Origin: Rothia mucilaginosa
Lineage (GTDB): Bacteria; Actinomycetota; Actinomycetes; Actinomycetales; Micrococcaceae
Length of the DNA stretch: 64,000 nucleotides
NCBI RefSeq assembly: GCF_001548235.1
Contig: NZ_AP014938.1
Location: 1,612,001 to 1,676,000, forward strand
Reading direction: 5' to 3'
The translations under genes were made by a program, and so were the position numbers. Every line of letters begins with the position of its first letter. Position 1 is the stretch's first letter. The notes under the pieces are model-generated. The model saw nothing but the letters and a program-made list of their open reading frames with translations, was not told where the DNA came from and did no database searches. Of the stretch, positions 35,284 through 44,058 are shown in pieces.

Positions 35284-35456
35284 CTGAATTCCTCTCTGAA
35301 CTGTACAAGTGGTCAGTCATGGCGGGTACGCTGTACCCGGTACTACCAGCCTAGCGAAAGCCCGAGCGTCCCGCCCTGAAAACGGTCATCGTAGCCGCCG
35401 CGGATTCGCGCCCAGCCTGTAAGAGCGGCGGACGAGGGAACACCGGGCACAGAAAA

Positions 35457-35487
35457 GGGGCCGGGATGCTTCACACATCCCGACCCC
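35457..35487 (-). terminator. dapD terminator
   Basis: GGGGtCGGGATG / CATCCCgGCCCC-type stem (plus-strand 35457-35468 with 35476-35487) about 80 bp after the dapD stop. Confidence 0.75.
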
Positions 35488-35532
35488 TAAAGTTCACGGG
35501 CCGACCCCCAACGTTTGCAAGGGCAACCAGCG

Positions 35533-35580
35533 CTAGTCCAGGTACAGGCTAGTTCAGGTGCAGACTAGTTCAGGTGTAGC
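35533..35580 (-). repeat. 16-bp tandem repeats over the dapD stop codon
   Basis: On the minus strand, CACCTGAACTAG closes dapD. It recurs at 16-bp period, then again as TACCTGGACTAG. Plus-strand units begin at 35533, 35549 and 35565. Confidence 0.85.
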
Positions 35581-36521
35581 GCCTCGTTCAGCTCCACGGT
35601 GTTCTTCGCACGCGGCAGAACCTCAATCGCGCCGCTAATCGAATTGCGGCGGAACAGCAGGTTCGACACACCGGACAGCTCCGCAGCCTTCACCACGCGC
35701 GCCTCCTGACCGGGCAGCAGAACACTCACGCGCGAACCGGCGGTCACATACAGGCCAGCCTCAACCACGCAGTCATCGCCCAGGGCAATACCGATACCGG
35801 ACTCCGCACCCAGCAGGGAACGCTCACCAATAGAGACGCGCTGAGTGCCACCACCGGAAAGAGTACCCATCGTGGAGGCGCCGCCACCCACATCCGAGCC
35901 GTCGCCCACCACAACGCCCTGAGAAATACGGCCCTCAACCATGGAAGTGCCCAGGGTACCGGCGTTGAAGTTCACGAAGCCCTCGTGCATCACGGTCGTG
36001 CCGGACGCCAGGTGCGCACCCAGGCGCAGACGGTCACCGTCACCAATGCGCACGCCGGCGGGAATCACATAATCCACCAGGCGCGGGAACTTATCAATGT
36101 GGCTCACGCTCAGGTGGCCCAGCTTGCGCAGACCAATCGCTAGCTTCTGGAACTCGGCGGCAAGCACCGGGCCGTGGTTGGTCCACGCAACATTCGCCAG
36201 GGTGCCGAACAGGCCGTCCAGGTTCAGCTCGTTGGGGCGAACCAGAGTGTGGGAGAGCAGGTGCAGACGCAGGTACGCGTCGACCGCGTCTTCGGGTGCC
36301 TCATCCAGGTTGATGGATGCGGTACGCACCTCGGTGCGGGCATTGCGCGCCGGGTGCTCGGCGGCCAGTTCCTCCAGCTCGTCCGCGATGGACAGGTCGG
36401 GGGTCTGGGTGAGGGAGGGAGCGGGGAACCAGGCATCCAGGACGGTGCCGGCGTGCTCGCCAGAGACAACAACATTGACCAGTGCAACGCCGGAGGCGTA
36501 ACGGGGAGTGTTTTCAGACAT
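35565..36521 (-). CDS. dapD: Tetrahydrodipicolinate N-succinyltransferase
   Basis: 318-residue enzyme transferring succinyl from succinyl-CoA in lysine and diaminopimelate synthesis. It is the longer actinobacterial form, with an N-terminal domain and a left-handed beta-helix of hexapeptide repeats ([56 protein letters not shown]). ATG at 36521 follows GGGAGGC, which itself overlaps an in-frame ATG at 36530 that I reject. It is divergent from dapE, 110 bp between starts. Confidence 0.95.
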   Translation of the reverse strand: MSENTPRYASGVALVNVVVSGEHAGTVLDAWFPAPSLTQTPDLSIADELEELAAEHPARNARTEVRTASINLDEAPEDAVDAYLRLHLLSHTLVRPNELNLDGLFGTLANVAWTNHGPVLAAEFQKLAIGLRKLGHLSVSHIDKFPRLVDYVIPAGVRIGDGDRLRLGAHLASGTTVMHEGFVNFNAGTLGTSMVEGRISQGVVVGDGSDVGGGASTMGTLSGGGTQRVSIGERSLLGAESGIGIALGDDCVVEAGLYVTAGSRVSVLLPGQEARVVKAAELSGVSNLLFRRNSISGAIEVLPRAKNTVELNEALHLN

Positions 36522-36631
36522 GCCTCCCATTATAGTTTTGGGGGTGAGAGCCCCTTCAAGACCGTCTCATATGCTCGATATGGGCGTTGTGGGCGCGGGT
36601 GTGTGTACCGGGGAACCTGTAAGGTGGAAGG

Positions 36632-37810
36632 ATGAGCGTTTCCCCGAATATTTCTGAGCGTCACCCTGTACCGCAGCCGCCCCTGAACCTGGACGTGTCC
36701 ATGCCCGAGCTGACGCGTGCCCTGCTGGATTACGAGTCGGTTTCCGGCAATGAGCAGCCAATTGCTGACGCCGTGCACATGGCGCTGTCGTTCTGCCCGC
36801 ACCTGCAGTTGACCCGTGACGGGGATGCCATTATCGCCCGCACCGAGTTCCCGCCGTTGCCCGGCGTTGAGGGGGAACGCACCCGCATTATTCTTGCCGG
36901 TCACCTGGATACCGTGCCCCTGCCCACCGTTGAGGGTTCGCTGGGTACCGTGCCGTCCACGGTGCGTGAAGAGGACGGCCACAGCGTGCTCTACGGTCGC
37001 GGCGCCACCGACATGAAGGGCGGCGTTGCGGTTCAGCTGAAGCTTGCCGCCGAACTGACCGCGCAGGACACCGACTACAACCTGACCTACATCTTCTACG
37101 ACAACGAAGAGGTCGCCAGCGAACTCTCCGGCCTGGCGCGTCTGATCTGCAACCACGGCGAGCTCATCACTGACGCAGACTTCGGTGTGCTGCTTGAACC
37201 GACCAACGGCACCATTGAGGGCGGTTGCAACGGCACCATGCGTTTCTTCGTGCGCACCCGCGGCCTTGCCGCCCACTCGGGTCGTGCATGGCGCGGCGAG
37301 AACGCAATTCACGCACTGGCACCGGCGTTGGCGGCGCTCGCCTCCTACGAACCGAAGACTATTGCGGTGGAGGGCCTGGACTATCGTGAGGGTCTGAACG
37401 CGGTGCAGATTTCTGGTGGTGTTGCCGGTAACGTGATTCCTGATGCGGCGGCAATGCACGTGAACTACCGGTTTGCCCCTGATAAGACCCTGGATGAGGC
37501 GGTCGCCCACGTGCGTGAGGTCTTCGCCGGATACGAGCTGGATTTTGTGGATCTTTCCCCGGCGGCTCGCCCCGGCCTGGACACCCCGCTGGCGGCTTCC
37601 CTGATTGAGGCGGTGGGACAGGAGCCTCAACCGAAGTACGGTTGGACGGATGTGGCGCGTCTGAGCGAGATCGGTATTCCCGCGGTGAACTTCGGCCCCG
37701 GTGACGCTCTGCTGGCTCACACCGATAACGAGCACGTGAGCTTTAGCCAGCTGACCCGCTGCCACGCCGATTTGCGTGCCTGGCTGCTCAGCGACCGCGA
37801 CGAGGACTAG
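36632..37810 (+). CDS. dapE: Succinyl-diaminopimelate desuccinylase
   Basis: 392-residue M20 metallohydrolase that releases L,L-diaminopimelate. Metal-binding signatures are ILAGHLDTVP, GATDMKGGVAV and YDNEEVASELSG, and the dimerisation domain holds the conserved AHSGRAWRGENAIH. It matches the actinobacterial DapE form rather than E. coli's. GGTGGAAGG precedes the ATG. Divergent pairing with dapD implies shared control from the 110-bp gap. Confidence 0.93.
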   Translation: MSVSPNISERHPVPQPPLNLDVSMPELTRALLDYESVSGNEQPIADAVHMALSFCPHLQLTRDGDAIIARTEFPPLPGVEGERTRIILAGHLDTVPLPTVEGSLGTVPSTVREEDGHSVLYGRGATDMKGGVAVQLKLAAELTAQDTDYNLTYIFYDNEEVASELSGLARLICNHGELITDADFGVLLEPTNGTIEGGCNGTMRFFVRTRGLAAHSGRAWRGENAIHALAPALAALASYEPKTIAVEGLDYREGLNAVQISGGVAGNVIPDAAAMHVNYRFAPDKTLDEAVAHVREVFAGYELDFVDLSPAARPGLDTPLAASLIEAVGQEPQPKYGWTDVARLSEIGIPAVNFGPGDALLAHTDNEHVSFSQLTRCHADLRAWLLSDRDED

Positions 37811-37899
37811 CCGCGACGCTGATTCTGCCGGTGCTGGCGCTACTATTTGAATTTAGGTGACCGTCAGGGGTTGACGGTCCTGCATGATATGAGATTGAC

Positions 37900-38301
37900 A
37901 TGAACTTTCTTCTGATTCTGCTTGCCCTGCTGATTTCGGGCATTGCGGTGCTCTCCGTTGTGGCGCTCTCCGGTGAGCGTGCCGTGCCCGGTGCCGCGTT
38001 CTTCAGCGGTGTGGGCCGTGATGGTTTGGGCACCTTTGACCGTGTGGAGGATTTCGGCTTTATTGCTCCTCTCGTCGGTGCTCCCGAAGATGACAAGGCA
38101 CTCGAGAACGCACCCGCTGCGGAGGCTGCCGCTTCGGCTACAGAATCTGCTGATGCTAACGTGGCTGCCGCTGAGCCGGTTCGCCGCGGTGCGGTTCCCC
38201 TGTCTGATGATGCGGAGAGCACCTTGAGCGCGCATGACTTTGTGGAGAAGCGAAAGAACCCGCAGGCTGAGGGCGTGCCTTCGGCGGCTGAGGGGAGCTA
38301 G
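37900..38301 (+). CDS. Small membrane-anchored protein of unknown function
   Basis: 133 residues. One N-terminal hydrophobic helix (MNFLLILLALLISGIAVLSVVAL), then a short conserved-looking segment (GRDGLGTFDRVEDFGFIAPLVG) and an Ala/Glu-rich tail. I do not recognise a family. The next gene starts 5 bp after its stop, so the two are probably one operon and may act together. Confidence 0.6.
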   Translation: MNFLLILLALLISGIAVLSVVALSGERAVPGAAFFSGVGRDGLGTFDRVEDFGFIAPLVGAPEDDKALENAPAAEAAASATESADANVAAAEPVRRGAVPLSDDAESTLSAHDFVEKRKNPQAEGVPSAAEGS

Positions 38302-38306
38302 CGCCG

Positions 38307-39686
38307 GTGAGTGTTCCTTCGCAGCACACTAGTCCTGTTCCGCCTGCCCACGCTGACTCTGCCACTGACCCCGCCACTGAATCTGCCGCTGGCACCGCCT
38401 CCCCAAAGGAGCAGAGCGAGTCCTTTGACGAGCTGCTGACCTGGGCGTATACCGCCGCCGGTGAGCGTCTGCACCGGGTGGGGGAGCGTCTGCGTGCCCT
38501 GCCCGCGTGGCTGTCGGTGCTACTGATTTATGGTCTGTCTCGCGTGTGGGGCTTCATTGTGTTTGCCGTGGTCGGCCAGCAGCAGCTACGCAGCCCGTGG
38601 GGTCAGCACCTGGATTATTTGTCGTTCATTAGCATCTGGGATGCCGGCTGGTATGAGCAGATTGCGGTACAGGGCTACCCGAGCCAGCTGCCGGTGGATG
38701 CAACGGGTGCGGTTCAGCAGAATCAGTGGGCTTTTTATCCGATTTTTCCGCAGCTTTCCGGTGCTATTAGTCGTGCGACGGGCATCGGGTACTACCCGGT
38801 GGCGGCGACGGTCGCTCTGCTTGCCGGTTTCGCGGCGGCGTGGGTGATTTACCTGCTGTTTGAGGCGTCGTTGAAGGCGACCGGTTTTAGGAGTGAGGAG
38901 TCGCCTTCTGCGCTGTCCATGTGGGCTGTGGCGTTGGTGTCCTTCTTGCCGGTTGCCCCTGTGCTTCAGGTGCCGTATGCGGAGTCGCTGAACCTGGTGT
39001 TCCTCGCCGGTGCCCTGCTGTGCCTGGTTCAGGGACGCTACGGTCTGCTGGTTCCTGTGGCGGCTTTGGCGTGCCTGTCCCGCCCGGTGGGTGTGCCCCT
39101 GGGTGCGGCTGCCGGTCTGTGGTGGTTTGCGTGCTGGGTTCGTTCGAGCCGCCAGTCGGGTATGGGTACGGCGTTTGTGCGTCATCTGGGGCAACTGGTG
39201 AGCGCCCTGGTGGTGTGTGCGTGTGCGCTGGTGTGGCCTGCGATTGCGTGGTGGGCTACGGGCCGTGTGGATGCGTACACCGCCACGGAGACGGCGTGGC
39301 GCGGCACCCATTTGGCGCCGATTGAGCCGTGGCTTTCGCAGGGTTACCTGTACTTTGGGTATGCGGCTCCGGTGCTGCTGACCCTGCTGATTTTGGGCTT
39401 TATTGCTCTGTGTTTGAGCCCGTTGGCGCGTAGGGTTTTGGCGGCTCCGCTGAACCTGTGGTGCCTGAGCTATTTTGCGTATTTGATTCTGTTTTTGAAT
39501 CCGCAGTCGTCGACGTTCCGCCTGCTGTTGCCGTTGTTCCCGCTGGTGATTGTGGTGGCGGCGGCGAGCCGTTCGCGGGCGTATCGTTGGGCGCTACTGG
39601 TGGCGGGTGCGTGCACGCAGTGGGGCTGGGTGGGCTGGCTGTGGCATTGGAAGCAGCTGCCCGGCGGCGGAGATTACCCGCCGTAA
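38307..39686 (+). CDS. PIG-V-like mannosyltransferase family membrane protein
   Basis: 459 residues. After a ~60-residue polar tail it has about 10 hydrophobic spans. The luminal-type motif WDAGWYEQIAVQGYP (Asp-rich first loop of GT-C enzymes), then QWAFYPIFPQLSG and later FLNPQSSTFRLLLPLFP, matches PIG-V/GPI-mannosyltransferase-2-like bacterial proteins. A polyprenyl-phosphate-mannose dependent glycosyltransfer is likely, with acceptor unknown. GTG start at 38307 is behind GAGGGGAG, which overlaps the previous gene. The last codons recur 131 bp downstream. Confidence 0.75.
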   Translation: MSVPSQHTSPVPPAHADSATDPATESAAGTASPKEQSESFDELLTWAYTAAGERLHRVGERLRALPAWLSVLLIYGLSRVWGFIVFAVVGQQQLRSPWGQHLDYLSFISIWDAGWYEQIAVQGYPSQLPVDATGAVQQNQWAFYPIFPQLSGAISRATGIGYYPVAATVALLAGFAAAWVIYLLFEASLKATGFRSEESPSALSMWAVALVSFLPVAPVLQVPYAESLNLVFLAGALLCLVQGRYGLLVPVAALACLSRPVGVPLGAAAGLWWFACWVRSSRQSGMGTAFVRHLGQLVSALVVCACALVWPAIAWWATGRVDAYTATETAWRGTHLAPIEPWLSQGYLYFGYAAPVLLTLLILGFIALCLSPLARRVLAAPLNLWCLSYFAYLILFLNPQSSTFRLLLPLFPLVIVVAAASRSRAYRWALLVAGACTQWGWVGWLWHWKQLPGGGDYPP

Positions 39687-39693
39687 ACCGCTG
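39672..39693 (+). repeat. 22-bp repeat copy 1 at the end of the PIG-V-like gene
   Basis: Begins GATTACCCGCCGTAAACCGC and includes the stop codon TAA. An identical 22-bp copy, also preceded by CCCGGCGG, is at 39803. Confidence 0.85.
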
Positions 39694-39715
39694 AAACTAT
39701 CCAAGGGCTGTTTGA

Positions 39716-39745
39716 GACCGCCGGTGTGCTGCCGGCGGTCTTTTG
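39716..39745 (+). terminator. Terminator after the PIG-V-like gene
   Basis: GACCGCCGG pairs with CCGGCGGTC across a 7-nt loop, then TTTT. Confidence 0.85.
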
Positions 39746-39802
39746 CGTTCGGGAGGCGGGCGTGCCTGCGGTTGGAGCCGCAGCGTTTAACCCGGCGGTG
39801 GG

Positions 39803-39824
39803 GATTACCCGCCGTAAACCGCTG
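39803..39824 (+). repeat. 22-bp repeat copy 2
   Basis: Exact second copy of the PIG-V-like gene's last ~12 coding bases, stop codon and the following 7 bases. It lies beyond the terminator in otherwise non-coding DNA. Confidence 0.85.
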
Positions 39825-39964
39825 CTGTGGTGCTCTTAGCCGTGGGCGCAATGCCCCTCCTCGGTGCTGTAGCATACGCCTTCTGCTTGTCCAGAGCTTA
39901 AAGACACGTCCAGAAAGCGCCGCGGGTTCGGCGGTGCTGGCTCGGAACTGATAATCTATATTCT

Positions 39965-40342
39965 GTGTTTGGTATTAGTGGCACCGAGTTGATTATTTTG
40001 GCCATCATCACGTTCGTGGTGATTGGTCCCGAACGCATGCCCGAATACGCCCGACAGATCCGTGAATTCGTCAAGACCGTGCGCCGCATGGCGTTCGACG
40101 CGAAGGACGACTTCAAGGAAGCCCTGGGCGAGACGGGTCTGGAAGATATTAACTGGCGCCAGTACGACCCCCGCCAGTACGATCCGCGCGTGATTGTGAA
40201 GCAGGCATTCGCTGAGGATGACGCCGAACGTGAGCGTGAGGCAAGGGAACGTGAAGCGGCGCTGCTGAAGGAGAAGGAAAAGTCGGAGAGCCGTGCTCTT
40301 CCGCGAGGCGCATACGCCCCCTTCGACGTGGACGCCACCTAA
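39965..40342 (+). CDS. tatB: Sec-independent protein translocase TatB
   Basis: 125 residues. One N-terminal membrane helix (GTELIILAIITFVVIGP), the conserved ExxP-type turn after the helix (PERMPEYARQIREFV), and an amphipathic helix. A charged tail includes the small duplication RQYDPRQYDPR. TatB recognises twin-arginine substrates together with TatC; TatA and TatC are not in this window. The Tat-exported protein at 49006 would be a client. GTG start at 39965; the ribosome site is weak. Confidence 0.85.
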   Translation: MFGISGTELIILAIITFVVIGPERMPEYARQIREFVKTVRRMAFDAKDDFKEALGETGLEDINWRQYDPRQYDPRVIVKQAFAEDDAEREREAREREAALLKEKEKSESRALPRGAYAPFDVDAT

Positions 40343-40353
40343 GATTTTGAAAC

Positions 40354-40390
40354 GAAAGAACCCCACACCGTGATGGTGCGGGGTTCTTTC
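40354..40390. terminator. Terminator between tatB and mrp
   Basis: GAAAGAACCCC pairs with GGGGTTCTTTC, with an inner CACC/GGTG stem; A and T tracts flank it on both strands, so bidirectional. Confidence 0.85.
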
Positions 40391-40464
40391 TGTTCTCGGC
40401 TGCTTGGCCGTGCTGTTTAGCCGGCAGCTTCTAGATGCTTGGTCCTAGACAGCTACCTACACCT

Positions 40465-41667
40465 TTAGACGAAGAGCGGCAGGCTCTGACCCGCCCTCGA
40501 CTCGCCCGAGTGTAGTAGCTGCGAGGCGATGGACTGAATCTCTTCGGCGGTGGGCGAATCCGGGTGGCCCCAGACCACGGGGGTGCCCTCGTCGCCGCCG
40601 GTACGCAGGTTCACGTCCAGCGGGACAGAACCGAGCAGCGGTACCGGGTAGGAGAGCGCCTCCGAAAGACGCTCAGCGAGCACCTGACCGCCGCCAGAAC
40701 CGAACATATCGAGCACGGTACCGTCCGGCAGGGTCATGGCAGCCATGTTCTCGACCACGCCCACGACCTTCTGACCGGTCTGCAGGCTCAGGGTGCCGGC
40801 ACGTTCCGCCACATCCACCGCGGCGTGTTGCGGGGTGGAAATGAGCACCAGCTCCGCATTCGGCAGCAGCTGGGCCATGGAGATGGCAATATCGCCGGTA
40901 CCGGGCGGCAAATCGAGCAGTAGCACATCCAGGGCACCGAAGTGCACGTCCATGATGAATTGCTCCAGGGCGCGGTGCAGCATGGGGCCGCGCCACGCCA
41001 CCGGCTCGTTGCCCTTGAGGAACATGCCGATAGAAATCACGCGAATAAAGCCGCCGCTGACCTTCTGCTCACCCCAACGCTGGGCGGGGGCGGGAACGTC
41101 CACGGTCGGCGGAAGAATCAGGTCATCCAGGCGGGTCGGGGCGTCGGTAATACCCAGCAGACCCGGGATGGAGAAGCCGTGCACATCCGCGTCAATAATG
41201 CCCACCGCAAGCCCGCGCGAAGCGAACGCGGCGGCAAGATTCGCGGTCATGGAGGACTTACCCACGCCACCCTTACCGGACACCACGCCGAACACGCGGG
41301 TCAGCGAACCGGGGGCGGTGAACGGGTTGGAACGCTCCGGCTTGAGCATCGAACGCAGGGCAGAACGCTGCTGCGGGTTCATCGCACCCACCTGCAGCTG
41401 CACACGCTCAATGCCCTCAACGGTGGTGGCGGCGTCACGAACCTGCTGTTCGATGGTGTTCTTCAGCGGGCAACCCTCAATGGTGAGCAGAACCTTTACC
41501 TCTGCCCAGTGGCGACCGGGAATCGGCTCACCGCGCTCATCCAGTTCAGGATGCACGAGTGCAGTCTCAACCATGCCCAGCTCCGTAATGGGGCGGCGCA
41601 GTTCGGGATCCTCGACGCGGGCGAGCGCCGCGTAGAGCGCATCCTGCAGGGGCGAATTAGCGGTCAC
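40465..41667 (-). CDS. mrp: Mrp/ApbC-type iron-sulfur carrier ATPase
   Basis: 400 residues. The N-terminal MIP18/DUF59 domain has VEDPELRRPITELGMV and TIEGCPLKN. The P-loop domain follows with the deviant Walker A GKGGVGKSS and DADVHGFSIPGLLG, then LLDLPPGTGD. It probably carries Fe-S clusters to apo-proteins. The C-terminal CxxC pair of many Mrp proteins is not visible here, as in several actinobacterial members. GTG at 41667 is behind GGGAGG; the start overlaps the DUF1003 gene by 11 bp. Third gene of a three-gene operon. Confidence 0.88.
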   Translation of the reverse strand: MTANSPLQDALYAALARVEDPELRRPITELGMVETALVHPELDERGEPIPGRHWAEVKVLLTIEGCPLKNTIEQQVRDAATTVEGIERVQLQVGAMNPQQRSALRSMLKPERSNPFTAPGSLTRVFGVVSGKGGVGKSSMTANLAAAFASRGLAVGIIDADVHGFSIPGLLGITDAPTRLDDLILPPTVDVPAPAQRWGEQKVSGGFIRVISIGMFLKGNEPVAWRGPMLHRALEQFIMDVHFGALDVLLLDLPPGTGDIAISMAQLLPNAELVLISTPQHAAVDVAERAGTLSLQTGQKVVGVVENMAAMTLPDGTVLDMFGSGGGQVLAERLSEALSYPVPLLGSVPLDVNLRTGGDEGTPVVWGHPDSPTAEEIQSIASQLLHSGESRAGQSLPLFV

Positions 41668-42607
41668 GGGCGCCTCCCTCACGGGCGCGCTCTGCCTGCT
41701 GCTGTGCCTGCTGAGATTCGCGGCTCTGAGGCTGGCTCAGATCACCGCGGTGGGGATCCTCGCTGCGGTGGGAATCCTGTTCGGAGTCTTTCGCGGAGCG
41801 TTCAGCCTTGTCAGAGGCCTGCTCGGTACCGTTCTCAGTACCCTCAGAGTTCTGGCCCTCAGAGTTCTGGGCATCAGAGCCCTGCTCCTCAGCGTCCTTC
41901 TCCTCACCCTCGGAAGTGTCGATATCGTCGATAGCCTCCTCCAGGTCCTCAATGTCCTCACTGATGTCCTGCAGCTGCTCGGCGTGACGCTCCTGCTCCT
42001 GCGCAATGTTCTGCAGTTCCTCAAGAATGTCTCGCAGCTCGCTACGGACGAAGTCACGGGTCGCAACCTCACGCAGAGCAATACGCAGCGAAGCAATCTC
42101 GCGGGTCAGGTACTGGGTCTCCTCCAGGTTCTGCTGGTCGCGCTTACGGTCCTCAGACGCCACCACGCGGTCGCGGTCATCCTGACGGTTCTGCGCCAAC
42201 AGCAGCAGGGGAGCAGCGTAAGAAGCCTGCAGGGACAGCATCAGGGTCAGCAGGGTGAAGTTCAGGCTACGCGGGTCGAACTGCATCTCCTCCGGCGCCA
42301 GGGAGTTCCAGGCAAGCCATACGCCACAGAAAATGGTCATCCACATCAAAAACTGCGGGGTACCCATGTAGCGTGCGAACGCCTCAGTCATGCGGCCGAA
42401 AGCGTCCGGGTTGGGACTCGTGAACAGCTTCGGCTTGCGGGTGCCGGGGGTGCTCAGCTGCGAGTCGCTACGCTGCGGGCGGGAGTCGCCGCGCTCGCGG
42501 TTGCGTTCAGCGTACTTCTTCTCCAGGCGGTCTTTGAGAATGCGCGCCTTATCGATGCGGGGGTTCTCTTCGGTACGGTTTGCGTCGCGGCGGTTCGAAT
42601 CAGCCAA
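41657..42607 (-). CDS. DUF1003 membrane protein
   Basis: 316 residues. A basic N-terminal ~75 residues are followed by two membrane helices (FLMWMTIFCGVWLAWNSL and FTLLTLMLSLQASYAAPLLLL). The DUF1003 tail reads AQNRQDDRDRVVASEDRKRD...LTREIASLRIALREVATRDF, with a long acidic coiled coil after it. The family's function is unknown, but the gene regularly follows an MgtE-N/CBS gene in actinobacteria, as here (8-bp overlap). A low-complexity Ser/Glu/Gln C-terminus ends the protein. Confidence 0.85.
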   Translation of the reverse strand: MADSNRRDANRTEENPRIDKARILKDRLEKKYAERNRERGDSRPQRSDSQLSTPGTRKPKLFTSPNPDAFGRMTEAFARYMGTPQFLMWMTIFCGVWLAWNSLAPEEMQFDPRSLNFTLLTLMLSLQASYAAPLLLLAQNRQDDRDRVVASEDRKRDQQNLEETQYLTREIASLRIALREVATRDFVRSELRDILEELQNIAQEQERHAEQLQDISEDIEDLEEAIDDIDTSEGEEKDAEEQGSDAQNSEGQNSEGTENGTEQASDKAERSAKDSEQDSHRSEDPHRGDLSQPQSRESQQAQQQAERAREGGARDR

Positions 42608-43928
42608 AGCGTCGTCCTACCTTTCGTACGGGAGTTCCATCATCGTAAGTTCGCCAGTCTTCGGGCAGGAGCGCATCGAGCACGTCGTCGATGGTCACTG
42701 CGCCTACCAGGCGGTGCGATTCGTTCACAATGGGAACGATGGTCAGGTCGTAGGTTGCCAGCACGCGTGCCAGCTCTTCCAAACTTGCCTGGTCAGAGAC
42801 AGGCTCAGTGTCGGTATCGAGGATGTGACCGATCGGCTCGCTCGGCGGCACACGCAGTAGCTTCTGCATGTGCACCAGACCCAAGTACTTGCCGGTCGGC
42901 GTTTCCAGGGGCGGGCGGGTCACCATGACGGCAGCCGCCATCGCCGGAGGAATCTCCTCGGCGCGGATGTGCGCGAGCGCCTCCGCGACGGTCGCCTCGG
43001 GGGAGAGGATAATCGGCACCGGGTTCATGAGCGAACCGGCGGTACCTTCGTCGTATTCGAGCAGTCGACGCACATCGTCTGCTTCGTCGGGTTCCATGAG
43101 TTGGAGCAGCTTTTCACGCTGGGCGTCGTCCAGTTCGATGAGAAGGTCGGCGGCGTCGTCCGGTTCCATTTCTTCGAGGACCTGCGCGGCACGCTCGTCG
43201 TCCAGGTGCGACAGAATCTGCACCTGGTCCTCGGCGGGCAGCTCCTGCAGAACGTCTGCAAGGCGCTCATCTTGCAGTTCGGCGGCGATTTCGACCATGC
43301 GCTTATCGCTCATCTCGTGGATAGCGTCTGCAAGGTCGGCGGGCTTGGAGTTCTCGTGGTTAGCGACGAACGCGGTTGCCGCCTGCGGTTCCACGTCGGT
43401 GGAGAGCAGAGCCTCGTCCCAGTCGACGATGAGGGTCTCCTTGGAGCGGCGGCGCCACGTGCTGGAGGAGGAGCTGACGCGGGAAACGAACAGCTCGGTT
43501 ACGCCCCAGTCGCCGTTGCGGCGCTGCTCAATGGCGACGTCCTCAATGACGGCGTCACCGCTGCCGTCGAGCAGGCGCACGCGGCGGTCAAAGAGCTCAC
43601 CGACGATGAGAGTCTCAGAGTTGCGCTGCTCAAAACGGCGCAGGTTCACCAGGCCGGTTGAAATGATCTGTGAAGCGTCGATACTTCGCACACGGGTCAT
43701 GGGCATGAACACGCGTTTCTTGCCGAGCACCTCAACGATGATGCCGACAACAATGGGTTCGCTGCCCTTGGCGGGGCGGGCGCCCGCAATGGATGCGCCC
43801 AGCCCGCGTTTGAGCACGACGACGTCTCGGAGACGGCCGAGGCGGTCACCGAAGGGGTCAAAAACGTCGAGGCCCAAAAGGCGGGCAATGTAAATCTTGC
43901 TGGGGGTGCTGAACTTCGAATTGCTCAC
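42600..43928 (-). CDS. MgtE N-terminal and CBS domain protein without a channel
   Basis: 442 residues, predicted soluble. Order: a PRC-barrel-like N-terminus (IYIARLLGLDVFDPFGDRLG, ~residues 12-160), the MgtE superhelical N domain (LPAEDQVQILSHLDDERAAQVLEEMEPDDAADLL), and two CBS domains (TAGSLMNPVPI...; IGHILDTDTEPVSDQ...). The Mg2+ sensor half of MgtE is present but the membrane channel is absent. It may sense Mg2+ or nucleotides for the DUF1003 partner encoded next. First gene of the operon with DUF1003 and mrp. Confidence 0.85.
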   Translation of the reverse strand: MSNSKFSTPSKIYIARLLGLDVFDPFGDRLGRLRDVVVLKRGLGASIAGARPAKGSEPIVVGIIVEVLGKKRVFMPMTRVRSIDASQIISTGLVNLRRFEQRNSETLIVGELFDRRVRLLDGSGDAVIEDVAIEQRRNGDWGVTELFVSRVSSSSSTWRRRSKETLIVDWDEALLSTDVEPQAATAFVANHENSKPADLADAIHEMSDKRMVEIAAELQDERLADVLQELPAEDQVQILSHLDDERAAQVLEEMEPDDAADLLIELDDAQREKLLQLMEPDEADDVRRLLEYDEGTAGSLMNPVPIILSPEATVAEALAHIRAEEIPPAMAAAVMVTRPPLETPTGKYLGLVHMQKLLRVPPSEPIGHILDTDTEPVSDQASLEELARVLATYDLTIVPIVNESHRLVGAVTIDDVLDALLPEDWRTYDDGTPVRKVGRRFG

Positions 43929-44058
43929 CTCTCTAGGGTACGCTCCGCCGCAGGGATTCGCACTTTGAGAAGCCTAATTGAACAGGTGTTTGCTACGCCT
44001 GTAGAGGAGCTGACTGCCCACCGGGTCCAGGGTTGGGGTGGGCGGTAGAATAGGAGCC

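Noticed and set aside
42585..42605. TTCGAATC resembling a tRNA T-loop
   Set aside because: It lies at the start of the DUF1003 gene, and no acceptor stem or anticodon arm surrounds it.
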